In this document: positions 29,071 to 38,823 of the stretch, one piece after another
Numbering within the stretch: the first letter of the stretch is position 1
Layout of the letters: every line of letters begins with the position of its first letter
Origin: Pseudohongiella spirulinae
GTDB taxonomy: Bacteria > Pseudomonadota > Gammaproteobacteria > Pseudomonadales > Pseudohongiellaceae
DNA length: 64,000 nt
Direction of reading: 5' to 3'
NCBI RefSeq assembly: GCF_001444425.1
Contig: NZ_CP013189.1
Location: 1,736,001-1,800,000 of the forward strand
Translations under genes and position numbers: made by a program
The notes under the pieces: generated by a model
Seen by the model: the letters and a program-made list of their open reading frames with translations, nothing else
Databases searched by the model: none
What the model was told of the DNA's origin: nothing

Positions 29071-32000
29071 CTACAGATCATCAAGGCGCTGATTGACAGT
29101 CTGACCATCAGCACCACCTGCGTGCGGCGGCAACGGAGCCGATCTGGCCCCAGTGTATTTGCTTTGCAAGGTATTAAGCAAGTTGGAAACCGCCTGCGGC
29201 GAACCCGTGTTACGGGCCAGCAGATCATAAACTACGGGCACCACAAACAGGGTCATCAAGGTGGTCATCAATACTCCCGAGAAAATCACGGTACCCAATA
29301 ACATGCGACTTTCCGATCCCGCACCGGTGGAGAAGATCAGTGGCAGCGAGCCCATCATGGTCGATAGCGCCGTCATCAGCACAGGCCGCAGTCGCATGTC
29401 ACAAGCTTCGACCAGCGCCTCACGGAAGGCCTTGCCTTCGTCGCGCAGCTGGTTGGCAAATTCGACGATCAGAATACCGTTCTTGCTGGCAATGCCCACC
29501 AGTACAATCAGCCCGATATTGGTATAAATGTTCAATGTACCATCGGTCAGCAACAAGCCAATCAAAGCCCCAAATATAGCAAGCGGGACCGTTGTCATGA
29601 TTACCAGAGGATGAATAAAGCTTTCGAATTGCGCGGCCAGTACCAGGTATACCACCAGCAGGGACATGGCAAAAATAAACACCAGCCCGCCACTGGCCTC
29701 CTTAAGCTCCAGTGATTCACCTTTATAATCAATCTGGGCGTATTCCGGCAATTCTGTCAGCACCAGGTTTTCAAGAAATGCCAGCCCTTCGTCCAAGGTG
29801 ACACCGGGCTGTAAACCTGCACTGATAGTGATGGCACGTACCCGGTTATAACGATTCAGTGAATTGGGTGATGAGGTATTTTCAATGCGGATCAGGTTGG
29901 CCATCGGAATCAACTGCCCGGTGCTTTCTGAGCGCACATAAATATTGGTCAGATCGTCCGGCGACGCTCGCTGAGTCTCTTCCGCCTGAAGAATCACATC
30001 GTATTCTTCACCCGCATCAACAAAGGTCGTCACGCGACTTTCGTTCATCATGGCCTGCAATGTTCTGCCAATGCTCTGAATCGACACGCCAAGATCGGCA
30101 GCCCGTACCTTGTCTACCGTGATGGTGAGGCTCGGGCGAGTTTCCAGAAAGTCAGAGGTCATGCGTGTAAACAGACCACTGGCTTCACCCTGTTCAATCA
30201 ACATGTCACGCCATTGGGCCAGCTCTTCATAGGTTCGTCCACCAATGACAAATTGGACCGGCTGACCACCGCCACCGCGCACCAGACCAGAGCGCATGAA
30301 TATCATGGTTTCCAATCCCGGAATATTGCGCCACTCGGTCATCAGCTCGCCCATGATTTCAGTTGTTTCACGCGGCCGCTCGGCCCAATCAGGGAGCGCA
30401 ATAATGGTCATGCCGCTGCTCACGCCGCTACCGCCACCAAAACCAGGCAGCATGGTCACAATGCTTTTCACCTCACCCCGATCCAGGTAAGGCATTAGCG
30501 TATCCTGCAGCAGATTTGTCTGTTCCTGCATGTATGCCATGCTGGCTCCTTCCGGGCCACTCATGCGTGCCATCATCACACCCTGATCTTCCTGCGGGGC
30601 GAATTCTGATGGCACCTGTTGCCAGAGAAAATAGACGGCGATACCAATAAAAAACAAACCGGCGACGACCAGCGAGCGGAATTTGAGACACACCTCAAGT
30701 GTGCTATGGTAACCGCGCTGCAACCAGCGGAAGAATTGATCCACCTTACGGGTCAAAAAGCTTTCATGGGAGTGGTTGTTGAGTAGCTTTGAACTCATCA
30801 TGGGTGTCAGTGACAGGGCCAGAACCGTCGAAAACACCACGGCACCGCCAATGGTAATCGCCAGTTCATAAAACAGAATGCCCATATTGCCTTCCATGAA
30901 CACCACTGGCACAAAAACCGCGATAAGAACCAGCGTTGTGGCTATGACCGCGAATCCGACCTGACGAGAGCCATTGAAGGCTGCCAACAATGGCGGCTCA
31001 CCCGCCTCAACACGTCGCTGAATATTCTCCAGAACCACAATGGAATCATCGACTATCAAACCCACACACAGCACCATCGCCAGCAGCGTGATCAGGTTGA
31101 TGGTCAGACCGAAAGCCAGCAGCACGATAAAGGCTGCCAGCAGACAAACCGGGATTGTAACGGCCGGAATCAGCATACTGCGGATGGAGCCCAGGAACAT
31201 GTAGATGACCAGACTGACCAGCGCAATGGTCAAAAAGATGGTTGAATAGACCGAACTGATGGCGTTTTCGATAAATTCTGCATCGCTGTTAGACAGAACC
31301 AGTGTCATATGATCTGGCAGTGTTGCATTGATACGCTCGGTCAGCGCCTTCGCCTCACGCAACACGGACAGGCTGTTAGCGTTTGACTGCTTGACCAGCC
31401 CCAGGCCAACCGCGTCAGTGCCATTGCCCTGAAAGACAGAGCGCGTGCTGGCCGCGCCCAGTTCAACTCGTGCGACTTCGCCCAGTGTAATCTGGTGACC
31501 GTCCTGACCTCTGCCGATGACCAGTCGGGAAAAATCGTCAGGTGTCTGATAAACCCGGTCCACGCGAACGGTAAACTCACGATCTACAGAATCAACACGT
31601 CCGGCCGGCAATTCCAGATTCTGGCGACGCAACGCCGATTCGACGTCCGTTACCGTCAGCCCGCGCGCCGCCAGCTTGACCCGGTCAAGCCATACTCGCA
31701 TTGCATAGCCGCCCGTACCCCGCACACTAACATTGGCCACGCCATCAATGACAGCAAACTGGTCGACGATATAACGCTCAGCATAGTCATTGAGCTCCAG
31801 AAAGCTCATCCGGGTACTTGTCAAATTGAAAAAAGCGATCGGGCGGCCATCGGCGTCAGCCTTGGCAATTTCCGGCGGATCCACGTCTTCGGGCAGTCGC
31901 CGAGTAACGCGGGAAATTTTATCCCGAATGTCATTGGCAGCCTGGTCGATATCACGGCCCACTTCGAATTCAACGGATACGCGAGAGCTGCCGTCACTGC

Positions 32001-32250
32001 TCGAGGAGCTGATCGAGGTTACGCCTTCAACTCCGTTAATCTGGTCTTCGATCAGCTGGGTGATCTGCTGCTCCACAATTTCCGCCGACGCACCCGGATA
32101 GCTGGTGCTGACAGACACAATGGGCGGGCTGGTATCAGGATATTCCCGCAATGGCAGCTCCATAAAAGACAGGATGCCAAAAGCCACCAGCAGCAGGCTG
32201 ATGACTGTCGCAAAAACCGGGCGTTTGACAGAGATGTCAGACAAAACCAT
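29071..32250 (-). CDS. RND-family efflux transporter permease (HAE1 type)
   Basis: 1059-residue inner-membrane drug/proton antiporter. The N-terminus SDISVKRPVFATVISLLLV is typical, followed by the porter-domain YPGASAEIVEQQIT. A repeated 6+6 membrane architecture holds the proton-relay Asp pair in CVGLIVDDSIVVLEN on TM4. The C-terminal half has the matching GASMAYMQEQ and GIASKNGILIVEFAN segments. A strong GAGGAAA ribosome site precedes the ATG. It is cotranscribed after its adaptor (35-base gap). Substrate range cannot be deduced, and no outer-membrane channel gene is nearby, so a TolC-like protein encoded elsewhere is presumably shared. Confidence 0.95.
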   Translation of the reverse strand: MVLSDISVKRPVFATVISLLLVAFGILSFMELPLREYPDTSPPIVSVSTSYPGASAEIVEQQITQLIEDQINGVEGVTSISSSSSDGSSRVSVEFEVGRDIDQAANDIRDKISRVTRRLPEDVDPPEIAKADADGRPIAFFNLTSTRMSFLELNDYAERYIVDQFAVIDGVANVSVRGTGGYAMRVWLDRVKLAARGLTVTDVESALRRQNLELPAGRVDSVDREFTVRVDRVYQTPDDFSRLVIGRGQDGHQITLGEVARVELGAASTRSVFQGNGTDAVGLGLVKQSNANSLSVLREAKALTERINATLPDHMTLVLSNSDAEFIENAISSVYSTIFLTIALVSLVIYMFLGSIRSMLIPAVTIPVCLLAAFIVLLAFGLTINLITLLAMVLCVGLIVDDSIVVLENIQRRVEAGEPPLLAAFNGSRQVGFAVIATTLVLIAVFVPVVFMEGNMGILFYELAITIGGAVVFSTVLALSLTPMMSSKLLNNHSHESFLTRKVDQFFRWLQRGYHSTLEVCLKFRSLVVAGLFFIGIAVYFLWQQVPSEFAPQEDQGVMMARMSGPEGASMAYMQEQTNLLQDTLMPYLDRGEVKSIVTMLPGFGGGSGVSSGMTIIALPDWAERPRETTEIMGELMTEWRNIPGLETMIFMRSGLVRGGGGQPVQFVIGGRTYEELAQWRDMLIEQGEASGLFTRMTSDFLETRPSLTITVDKVRAADLGVSIQSIGRTLQAMMNESRVTTFVDAGEEYDVILQAEETQRASPDDLTNIYVRSESTGQLIPMANLIRIENTSSPNSLNRYNRVRAITISAGLQPGVTLDEGLAFLENLVLTELPEYAQIDYKGESLELKEASGGLVFIFAMSLLVVYLVLAAQFESFIHPLVIMTTVPLAIFGALIGLLLTDGTLNIYTNIGLIVLVGIASKNGILIVEFANQLRDEGKAFREALVEACDMRLRPVLMTALSTMMGSLPLIFSTGAGSESRMLLGTVIFSGVLMTTLMTLFVVPVVYDLLARNTGSPQAVSNLLNTLQSKYTGARSAPLPPHAGGADGQTVNQRLDDL

Positions 32251-32285
32251 GCTAATTTCCTCTGAAAACAGTCAGTACCTTCACA

Positions 32286-33464
32286 TCAGGTACGGTTATT
32301 ACTGTCGGAACCGGATGTTCGACTGCTGTCGCCCGCACTGGACGAAGTGCTGGAGGTCGGGTTGTTAAGAATTCTTACGGGCTGTCCCGGGCGCACCTGG
32401 GCGACTCCCTCGGCAACCACCCGCTGCCCCGGCACCAGGCCTGACAGCACCTCAACGATGCCCGGGCGTCTGGCGCCCAGTGTCACTTCAACGCGGCGTG
32501 CCGTGTTTTCTTCATCAACTACAAATACGTATTGGCGTCCCTGTGCGGGCACAACGGCCTGCTCCGGGATGACAATGGTGTCACGCTCATTAAGCATCAT
32601 GCCCACGGTCAGTAACATGCCGGGGCGCAGGTCCCCGTCGGGGTTATCAATAAGCGCGCGCACCGGTACAGAGCGGGTTGCTTCGTCGACCCGCGAACCG
32701 ATAACCTGCACATCACCGGTAAATGTCCGGCCCGGATAGACAATACTATTGGCATTAATCTGCAGACCACTCTGCAGTTGAGCCAGAAAGGACTCTGCCA
32801 CGTTGAAATCAAGTTTGATGGTCGAAATATCATCCAGGGTAGTGATGGCCGTGTTCGGAGTCACCATGGTTCCTTCGCTGATGTTACGAAAACCGAGCAC
32901 ACCGCTGAATGGCGCCACAATCACCCGATCACGCATATTGGCAACCACACCTTCCAGCCGTGCAGAGGCAGTCTCTACCCGGCTTTCGGCGTCATCAAGA
33001 TCAGACTGGGATACCAGGTTATTGGCACTCAACTGTTTGACGCGTTCCAGCTGGCGACGGGCATCATCAAGTGCTGTCTGTGCTTCTGACAGACGTGCTG
33101 TTTCAGCGGTATTAGTCAGCTCAACCAGTAAATCGCCCTTTTCCACGTAGTCGCCGTCGGAAAAATGCAGCCGTGTGACAATATCCGAGACTTTAGGGGT
33201 AATGGTCACCGATTCATTAGCCTGTGCGGTGCCCACTGACTCGACGCGATCGATGAAACTGCCTCTTTCTACCAGAGCGACTGTCACTGAAGGTGCCGCC
33301 ATCCCGCCAGGCCGCCCTCCCATGCCTGGAGGTCCACCGGTTGCATTACCTGCCGCAGGCTGGAGCTTGGTATAAACACCATAAGACAGAGCAATCAAGG
33401 CTGCCAGAAAAAAGATGACAAGCGGGTGTCGGCTGATAAATTGCAATTTCCACTCCCGGGCCAA
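32286..33464 (-). CDS. RND efflux periplasmic adaptor subunit
   Basis: 392-residue HlyD/MexA-type membrane fusion protein linking the pump to the outer-membrane channel. One N-terminal membrane anchor (about 14-30), a Gly/Pro-rich linker (GGPPGMGGRPGGM), a split lipoyl domain with FSDGDYVEKGDLLVEL and DRVIVAPFSGVLGFRNI, an alpha-hairpin between them, then beta-barrel domains. The tail is Ser/Thr-rich. The start codon is TTG (33464-33462), with GGAAG 8 bases upstream. There is no regulator gene next to it. Confidence 0.93.
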   Translation of the reverse strand: MAREWKLQFISRHPLVIFFLAALIALSYGVYTKLQPAAGNATGGPPGMGGRPGGMAAPSVTVALVERGSFIDRVESVGTAQANESVTITPKVSDIVTRLHFSDGDYVEKGDLLVELTNTAETARLSEAQTALDDARRQLERVKQLSANNLVSQSDLDDAESRVETASARLEGVVANMRDRVIVAPFSGVLGFRNISEGTMVTPNTAITTLDDISTIKLDFNVAESFLAQLQSGLQINANSIVYPGRTFTGDVQVIGSRVDEATRSVPVRALIDNPDGDLRPGMLLTVGMMLNERDTIVIPEQAVVPAQGRQYVFVVDEENTARRVEVTLGARRPGIVEVLSGLVPGQRVVAEGVAQVRPGQPVRILNNPTSSTSSSAGDSSRTSGSDSNNRT

Positions 33465-33622
33465 GGGCCACTTCCAATCCGTCGGCTTACAAAAAAATAA
33501 GCGCTGTCAGGTGCGCAAGCTGGAGTATACGGTCTTGATAAATGACTGTGGTGACAAAGTGTTACCGCAGTTCAAAGTTGCGCCCAATTAACTGACATTT
33601 ACGATCAAAAGCAGCAACAAGA

Positions 33623-35215
33623 TCATGAACTGCATGAAAGCATGGAACATCCGGCCCGGCTGCGGGCCCAATCCGGGCGCAATGCACCGAAGCGGGCGGC
33701 CTGTTGCGGCTGATCGGCGTAAGGCTGCCTCAATACAGCCGAAAGCTCATCGAACACTGACCAGTCGCCCTGATGCGCGGCATCAATGGCCTGTTGGGCA
33801 AGGTAATTTCGAAGCACGTAGCGAGGATTGCAATGTTTCATGCGATCACGGCGGGACTCATCGTCGGGATCACGAATCAGAAGACGGTATTGTTCCTCCA
33901 GGCGACGATAGAGGTCGAGATTCTCCGCCCGGAGTTCGCCCGCATAAAACGCGGACTGCACACAAACCTGCAATGATCTGTTGTCATGCGATCGGCCGAA
34001 TTCGCTCAATGAGCGAAAAAACAGCGTCATGTCGGTCTCCTGAGCGGTTAACGCCTGTTCCAGCAACTCTTTGACCGGCGAGGCAGCCAGGTCTTCAGCA
34101 TCAACGCCCAGTTTGTCAGCCATCATTTGGTGAAGGCGCCGGCTCAACTCGACTGCAATCACATCCACCGCATCCTGAAGTGGCTCTGCCTCGCCAATCA
34201 ATGGATAAATGGCATTGGCCAGACGAAACAGATTCCAGCGCACGATTTCTGGCTGGGCCCCGAATCGATAACGGCGCTGTCCGGCATCGGTGGTGTTCGG
34301 TGTGCAGTTCGGGTCGTAGTCATCTATCCAGCCATAGGGGCCATAATCAATGGTCAGTCCATTAACGGCCATATTATCTGTGTTAAGCACACCATGCACG
34401 AATCCCACCCGCTGCCAGGCAACTACCAGATTCATGGAACGATCACAGACGGCGCTGAACCACTGCAGATACACCGCGACCCTTTCTGCATCCGACGTTG
34501 ACGTTGCCAGCAACGGGGCCAGCTCAGGATAATCATGGCGAACGGAGTAATGCAGCAGAGCCCTCAGTACATCGAGTTCACCTCGCACCGCAGGCAGCTC
34601 GAAATGACCGAAGCGAAGGAAGCCAGGCGCAGCGCGGCAGACAATCGCGCCCGGCTCATTTTGCGGATTGCCGTCATAAAACATATCACGCACCACCATG
34701 TCCCCGGTCTCCACAAGGCTCAGGGCCCTTGTAGTCGGGATGCCCAGATGGTGCATGGCTTCGCTGCAGAGGTATTCACGAATCGATGAGCGCAATACCG
34801 CACGACCGTCAGCATGTCTGGAATAAGGCGTTCGTCCTGCCCCTTTTAGCTGCAGGGTCCAGTTCTGGTCGTCTGCTGCCTGCCATTCACCGAGATTGAT
34901 CACCCGTCCATCGCCAAGCTGACCGGCCCATTGCCCGAATTGGTGTCCTCCGTAACAGGCAGCATAGGGCTGCATTCCATCCATCAGACGATTGCCTGAA
35001 AAAACGGACGCACAAAGTTCTTTTTCAATCGTCAAGCCCAGCTGTTCTGCCAGGCTGGCGTTCCATGCTCGCAACTGCGGAGCGGAAACCGGTTCAGCTC
35101 TGGCGGGCGACCAGGCCGCTCCGTAAACCTGACGAGGCTCAGCCGAACTCTCGCTGGAAGCACCCTCTTCGCCCGGCAGCTCACGAACATAGGTGTTAAC
35201 AAACCCTGTCATCAT
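33623..35215 (-). CDS. selO: Protein adenylyltransferase SelO (YdiU)
   Basis: 530-residue pseudokinase-fold enzyme that transfers AMP to Ser/Thr/Tyr of target proteins and is linked to redox homeostasis. Signatures are QLKGAGRTPYSRHADGRAVL (nucleotide-binding Lys/Arg), RSSIREYLCSEAM, HGVLNTDNMAVNG and IDYGPYGWIDDYDP (metal-binding Asn/Asp). The C-terminus ends GCSMLSCSS, keeping the conserved Cys in the place of the selenocysteine of animal SelO. Its ATG shares a base with the thiolase stop codon (TAATG), so both are translated from one mRNA. Confidence 0.95.
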   Translation of the reverse strand: MMTGFVNTYVRELPGEEGASSESSAEPRQVYGAAWSPARAEPVSAPQLRAWNASLAEQLGLTIEKELCASVFSGNRLMDGMQPYAACYGGHQFGQWAGQLGDGRVINLGEWQAADDQNWTLQLKGAGRTPYSRHADGRAVLRSSIREYLCSEAMHHLGIPTTRALSLVETGDMVVRDMFYDGNPQNEPGAIVCRAAPGFLRFGHFELPAVRGELDVLRALLHYSVRHDYPELAPLLATSTSDAERVAVYLQWFSAVCDRSMNLVVAWQRVGFVHGVLNTDNMAVNGLTIDYGPYGWIDDYDPNCTPNTTDAGQRRYRFGAQPEIVRWNLFRLANAIYPLIGEAEPLQDAVDVIAVELSRRLHQMMADKLGVDAEDLAASPVKELLEQALTAQETDMTLFFRSLSEFGRSHDNRSLQVCVQSAFYAGELRAENLDLYRRLEEQYRLLIRDPDDESRRDRMKHCNPRYVLRNYLAQQAIDAAHQGDWSVFDELSAVLRQPYADQPQQAARFGALRPDWARSRAGCSMLSCSS

Positions 35216-36402
35216 TACCAGTCAATACCATCCATACGCTCTATTAAAGTCGCATTGGCCGTTCCACCACCTTCACAAATAGCAATCAGCCCGTAACGCG
35301 CCTCGCGCCGTTCCAGTTCATGCAACAGAGTTGTAGTCAATTTGGCGCCAGTTGCACCCAAAGGATGACCAAGCGACTGTGCGCCGCCATTCACATTAAG
35401 TTTTCGCAGATCTGCACCGAGCGCTTTAGCCCAGGCCAGTGGCACTGACCCAAAGGCCTCGTTTACTTCATACAGATCGATATCATCTATAGTCAACCCC
35501 GCCCGTTCCAGGAGCTTTTCTGTGGCAGGCACCGGACCTTCCAGCATGATCTCCGGATCAGAGCCCACCACGGTCAAGGTGTGAATCCTGGCACGTACAG
35601 GTAAATTGTATCGTTCCACCGCTCGTCGGTTTGCAATCATCACAGCGGCTGCGCCGTCGCTGATCTGGCTGGCAGTGCCCGCTGTAATCACGCCTCCTTC
35701 AAACAGCGTTTTCAGGCCTTGCATTGACTCAAGATTGGCATCGTAACGGATACCTTCATCAACAGTATGCGTTTCAAGGCTCCCATCCTCAGTCGTAATT
35801 TCTACCGGCACGATTTCGCGATGAAAATATCCATTCTGGGTCGCCTGAGCCGCGCGCTGGTGGCTCAACACACCAAATTTGTCCAGCTCATTACGGCTGA
35901 TATGGTATTTTTGTGCCAGCAATTCAGCGCCGGAGAATTGGCTGAATTCTATACCTGGGTACAGCTCATCAATTCTTTCACCGCGCGGCACGCCGCGCCC
36001 CAACGATAAGGAGTCATTTATATTCGAACCGATCGGAACCAGGCTCATGCTTTCAACACCGCCACAAATCACCAGATCCTGGGTTTCCGACATCACCGCC
36101 TGCGCACCAAAGTGAATGGCCTGCAAGGAAGAGCCGCACTGTCTATCTACTGTGACACCTGGCACCGAAATATCCAGCCGGGACGCAAGGACTACATTAC
36201 GTCCAAGATTACCCGCCTGTGCGCCAATTTGACTGACACAACCAAATATCACGTCGTCAACCGCCATTACCGGTACGGCACTTCTATCCAACAATTCATC
36301 AACCACGGCCGCGCCCAGGTCGATGGGATGAATTTTGCTGAGCCGGCCATTTCGTCGCCCACAGGCTGTACGCACCGCGCCCACTATGTATGCTTCGCCC
36401 AC
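35215..36402 (-). CDS. Thiolase family acetyl-CoA acyltransferase
   Basis: 395-residue thiolase. The acyl-accepting Cys is in DRQCGSSLQAIHFGAQAV (near residue 90), the His in NEAFGSVPLAW and GGAQSLGHPLGATGAK, and the second Cys in ICEGGGTANA. It condenses or cleaves acyl-CoA; whether it serves beta-oxidation or a specific catabolic route is unclear, as no hydratase or dehydrogenase gene is adjacent. I choose GTG 36402 because AGGAG lies 5-9 bases upstream; an ATG nine codons earlier would put that ribosome site inside the coding sequence. Coupled to selO downstream. Confidence 0.9.
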   Translation of the reverse strand: MGEAYIVGAVRTACGRRNGRLSKIHPIDLGAAVVDELLDRSAVPVMAVDDVIFGCVSQIGAQAGNLGRNVVLASRLDISVPGVTVDRQCGSSLQAIHFGAQAVMSETQDLVICGGVESMSLVPIGSNINDSLSLGRGVPRGERIDELYPGIEFSQFSGAELLAQKYHISRNELDKFGVLSHQRAAQATQNGYFHREIVPVEITTEDGSLETHTVDEGIRYDANLESMQGLKTLFEGGVITAGTASQISDGAAAVMIANRRAVERYNLPVRARIHTLTVVGSDPEIMLEGPVPATEKLLERAGLTIDDIDLYEVNEAFGSVPLAWAKALGADLRKLNVNGGAQSLGHPLGATGAKLTTTLLHELERREARYGLIAICEGGGTANATLIERMDGIDW

Positions 36403-36455
36403 TTTCTTTCTCCTTTTTTTGCAGATCACTTATTTCTCAGGCTTGTAACGATCAG

Positions 36456-36941
36456 TCAGATGATATGTCCCACCCAGCGACCCGACAACATGACACCAGC
36501 CCATAGCAGCAATGAGGCAAAGCCCGCCACCCGAACGGATACAGGCAATGTTTCAGCTTGCTGAGCATTGCGATAACGACGCAGCATAAAATGCAGCAGC
36601 ACCATATTGATACCCGCCAGCAACATCAAAATCATCTTCCACTGAAAAGCAATATTCAGTACATGCGCACTCGCCCGGGTAATAAACAGACCAAGACCCG
36701 TGACCACCGAGATCACAAAAGCGCCCCAGACCCAGGGCAAAAAATCACGCGTCAGCATCTGCAGACTGTATATTCGAGCCGCCAGACCACACAGGCGCAG
36801 GTCCACCATCAACAGAGAGCCCAGCATGAAGGTAATGCCAATCACGTGCAGCGAGTTGAAGAGCGGAAACAACCAGGTAGCCCCTATTTGCTCAGACAGC
36901 CAAAGATACTCAAGATTCAACCAGAATTCACTTTGCAGCAT
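36456..36941 (-). CDS. Small four-helix membrane protein (DUF6644/DUF2214-like), copy 1
   Basis: 161 residues with four predicted membrane segments (about 18-45, 68-90, 95-117 and 135-155). A His in the first helix (NSLHVIGITFMLGSLLMVDLR) and the closing SGRWVGHII resemble small CopD/DUF6644-type integral membrane proteins. It is clearly paralogous to the next gene upstream: both share a LHVIG/IHLLG first helix and an xGRW end. Function is unknown; the His in the helix would allow haem or metal binding, which is speculation. Confidence 0.65.
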   Translation of the reverse strand: MLQSEFWLNLEYLWLSEQIGATWLFPLFNSLHVIGITFMLGSLLMVDLRLCGLAARIYSLQMLTRDFLPWVWGAFVISVVTGLGLFITRASAHVLNIAFQWKMILMLLAGINMVLLHFMLRRYRNAQQAETLPVSVRVAGFASLLLWAGVMLSGRWVGHII

Positions 36942-36947
36942 AAGCCT

Positions 36948-37451
36948 TCACCCTGCCCAGAATATGTAATCAACATAGGCAATCCAGCGTCCTGCCAGCG
37001 CCGTCAACAACCACGACAGCAACGCGCACACCGCCATCAGTCGGGCTGTGATACCCGGCGCCTCAGAAGACAGCCGCCGTAAATGGCGCAGAAGGCTGAT
37101 GCTGGCGAGAAGCGCCACAAGCAAGGCAACCAGTTTGATCGCAAAAATGGGGTTGTAGATATAACGCTGCGGGCGTGCCAAAAAAAATGGCAAGGCACTG
37201 AACAGCATGACCGGCAGGCTCCAATAGAACCAGGGCTGCAATCGCAATCCAAGCTCCTGCAGTTGTTGACGACGGGCGGCTATATTCAGTACCCGCAGGC
37301 AAATCATGACAACTGATGCCATGAGCATCACCAGCCCCAATAAATGAATAGTCTGCAATATAGGTGGCAGTCCCGGGATACTGCGTAGCATTTCTGTACT
37401 GAATTCACGTAGTGAACTATTCATGAACCACTCAGAGAGAAGGTCACGCAT
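36948..37451 (-). CDS. Small four-helix membrane protein (DUF6644/DUF2214-like), copy 2
   Basis: 167 residues, four membrane segments, TIHLLGLVMLMASVVMICLR in the first and LAGRWIAYVDYIFW at the end. Paralogue of the gene 6 bases downstream. ATG 37451 is preceded by GGGGTG and overlaps the stop region of the EAL gene by 8 bases, so it is probably cotranslated with it; ATG 37424 is an alternative. The adjacent EAL and thiolase genes do not reveal a function. Confidence 0.65.
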   Translation of the reverse strand: MRDLLSEWFMNSSLREFSTEMLRSIPGLPPILQTIHLLGLVMLMASVVMICLRVLNIAARRQQLQELGLRLQPWFYWSLPVMLFSALPFFLARPQRYIYNPIFAIKLVALLVALLASISLLRHLRRLSSEAPGITARLMAVCALLSWLLTALAGRWIAYVDYIFWAG

Positions 37452-38694
37452 CAATGTGCACCCCGTTCAGCAGGCTTATGGCATCTGACTCAGCAAGAGG
37501 CCTGGAGAAATAGAATCCTTGAGCTACGTGGCAGCGTAAAGAGCGCAGCATACTGACTTGCTGGTCGTTCTCCACACCCTCGGCAATTATCGATAAACCC
37601 AGGTTGTCACTGATCGACATAATAGATCGAACAAGTCCCAGCGCACCGTCATCACTACTCATGTTACTGATAAAACTCTTATCAATTTTAAGTGTGCTGA
37701 TGGGGTAGCGGTGCAGGTAACTCAAAGATGAGTAGCCGGTACCAAAATCATCAATTGACACTTCCATGCCCTTATCCCGACACAGTTTGAGCGTCTCGCT
37801 GACATGGCTCGCCTGACGCAGCAATAAGCGCTCGGTTATCTCAAGATGAATATTGCGGGGCTCAATGCCTTCCTGTTCGGCGACATTGCAAAGCGATGTG
37901 ACAAATTCCGGCTCATCAAAATCCTGCGCCGAAAAATTAATGCTCATAAAAAGATCGTTATTGCCTGCCGCTTGCTGCATTCGCAACAAGGCTCCGCAGG
38001 CCTCACGAAATACCCAGCGTGTCGCCGCTATTATCTGACCGGTTTCCTCTATAAGAGGGATAAACTGATCCGGTGGCATACGGCCATGCACTGGATGATT
38101 CCAGCGCAGCAACGCCTCAAACCCAATCACCGTACCACTGCTTAATTCCACAAAAGGCTGGTATTCAAGAAACAGTTGCGAATCGGCGAGCGCAACCCGA
38201 AATTCGTTTGACAGTCGAACGGCATCCAGGACTTTGCTCTGCTCGGCGTGGGCATGCTCTTCCCGCTCCAGGGCTACCGACGCGGGATCAAGTTCGCCCA
38301 GTGAGGCTGAACGCTGCAGGATATTGCGATACCGCATCAGGATCAGTCGGGTAACCAGACCAACAATGGGATTGGCGTGCGTAAGCGCCTTACTAAACTC
38401 TGAACGACTGATTTCCAGCAGACAGCAGTCCTGCAGAGCGATGATCGATGCGCTGCGAGGCCCACCGTCAACAATTGCCATTTCGCCAATCAGACTGCCA
38501 GCGCTGCGACGGGCCACTTCAACCTCGCTGCCATCCGCCAGGCGCACCAGCACCTGAACCTGACCTTGCTGGATAAAGTAGGCAATCTCACCAGGCTCGC
38601 CCTGGCGCATGATAATTTCGCCGGCCCGGAAGTTTTTTTCCACCTGCGGCGTTTCAGCTACCAGCAAGTTGTGTAGATGAGAGTCTGGCGTCAT
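37444..38694 (-). CDS. Cyclic-nucleotide-binding-domain EAL phosphodiesterase
   Basis: 416 residues, cytoplasmic. An N-terminal cNMP-binding (CRP-like) domain at about 20-130 (GEIIMRQGEPGEIAYFIQQG, LIGEMAIVDGGPRSASI) is linked to an EAL domain at about 165-410. Catalytic residues for c-di-GMP hydrolysis are all present: EALLRW, the Asn of FMSINFSAQ, LEITER, IDDFGTGYSSLSYL, LKIDKSFI and AEGVEN. It should therefore be an active phosphodiesterase gated by a cyclic nucleotide or another ligand. No GGDEF domain is present. The membrane-protein gene downstream overlaps it. Confidence 0.92.
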   Translation of the reverse strand: MTPDSHLHNLLVAETPQVEKNFRAGEIIMRQGEPGEIAYFIQQGQVQVLVRLADGSEVEVARRSAGSLIGEMAIVDGGPRSASIIALQDCCLLEISRSEFSKALTHANPIVGLVTRLILMRYRNILQRSASLGELDPASVALEREEHAHAEQSKVLDAVRLSNEFRVALADSQLFLEYQPFVELSSGTVIGFEALLRWNHPVHGRMPPDQFIPLIEETGQIIAATRWVFREACGALLRMQQAAGNNDLFMSINFSAQDFDEPEFVTSLCNVAEQEGIEPRNIHLEITERLLLRQASHVSETLKLCRDKGMEVSIDDFGTGYSSLSYLHRYPISTLKIDKSFISNMSSDDGALGLVRSIMSISDNLGLSIIAEGVENDQQVSMLRSLRCHVAQGFYFSRPLAESDAISLLNGVHIDA

Positions 38695-38715
38695 AGCAGA
38701 ATCGGGCTTTTAATG

Positions 38716-38745
38716 ATTATAATCAGCACGAGTGTACGCTGTAAC
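38716..38745 (-). promoter_or_regulatory. Candidate promoter for the EAL gene
   Basis: On the minus strand GTTACA (38745-38740), an 18-base spacer and a perfect TATAAT (38721-38716) lie 22 bases before the EAL start. The -10 box sits in the palindrome GATTATAATC. Confidence 0.45.
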
Positions 38746-38823
38746 ACACATCAACGCCAAGTGCACAAGCAGATTCAATACCGCCCAGCCCGCTCATCTC
38801 TTGAATGCGGGCATGTCGAAGAT

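Noticed and set aside
31495-32265. A 256-codon plus-strand open frame opposite the RND permease
   Set aside because: Codons and composition are those of the reverse complement of a conserved permease; no domain is seen.
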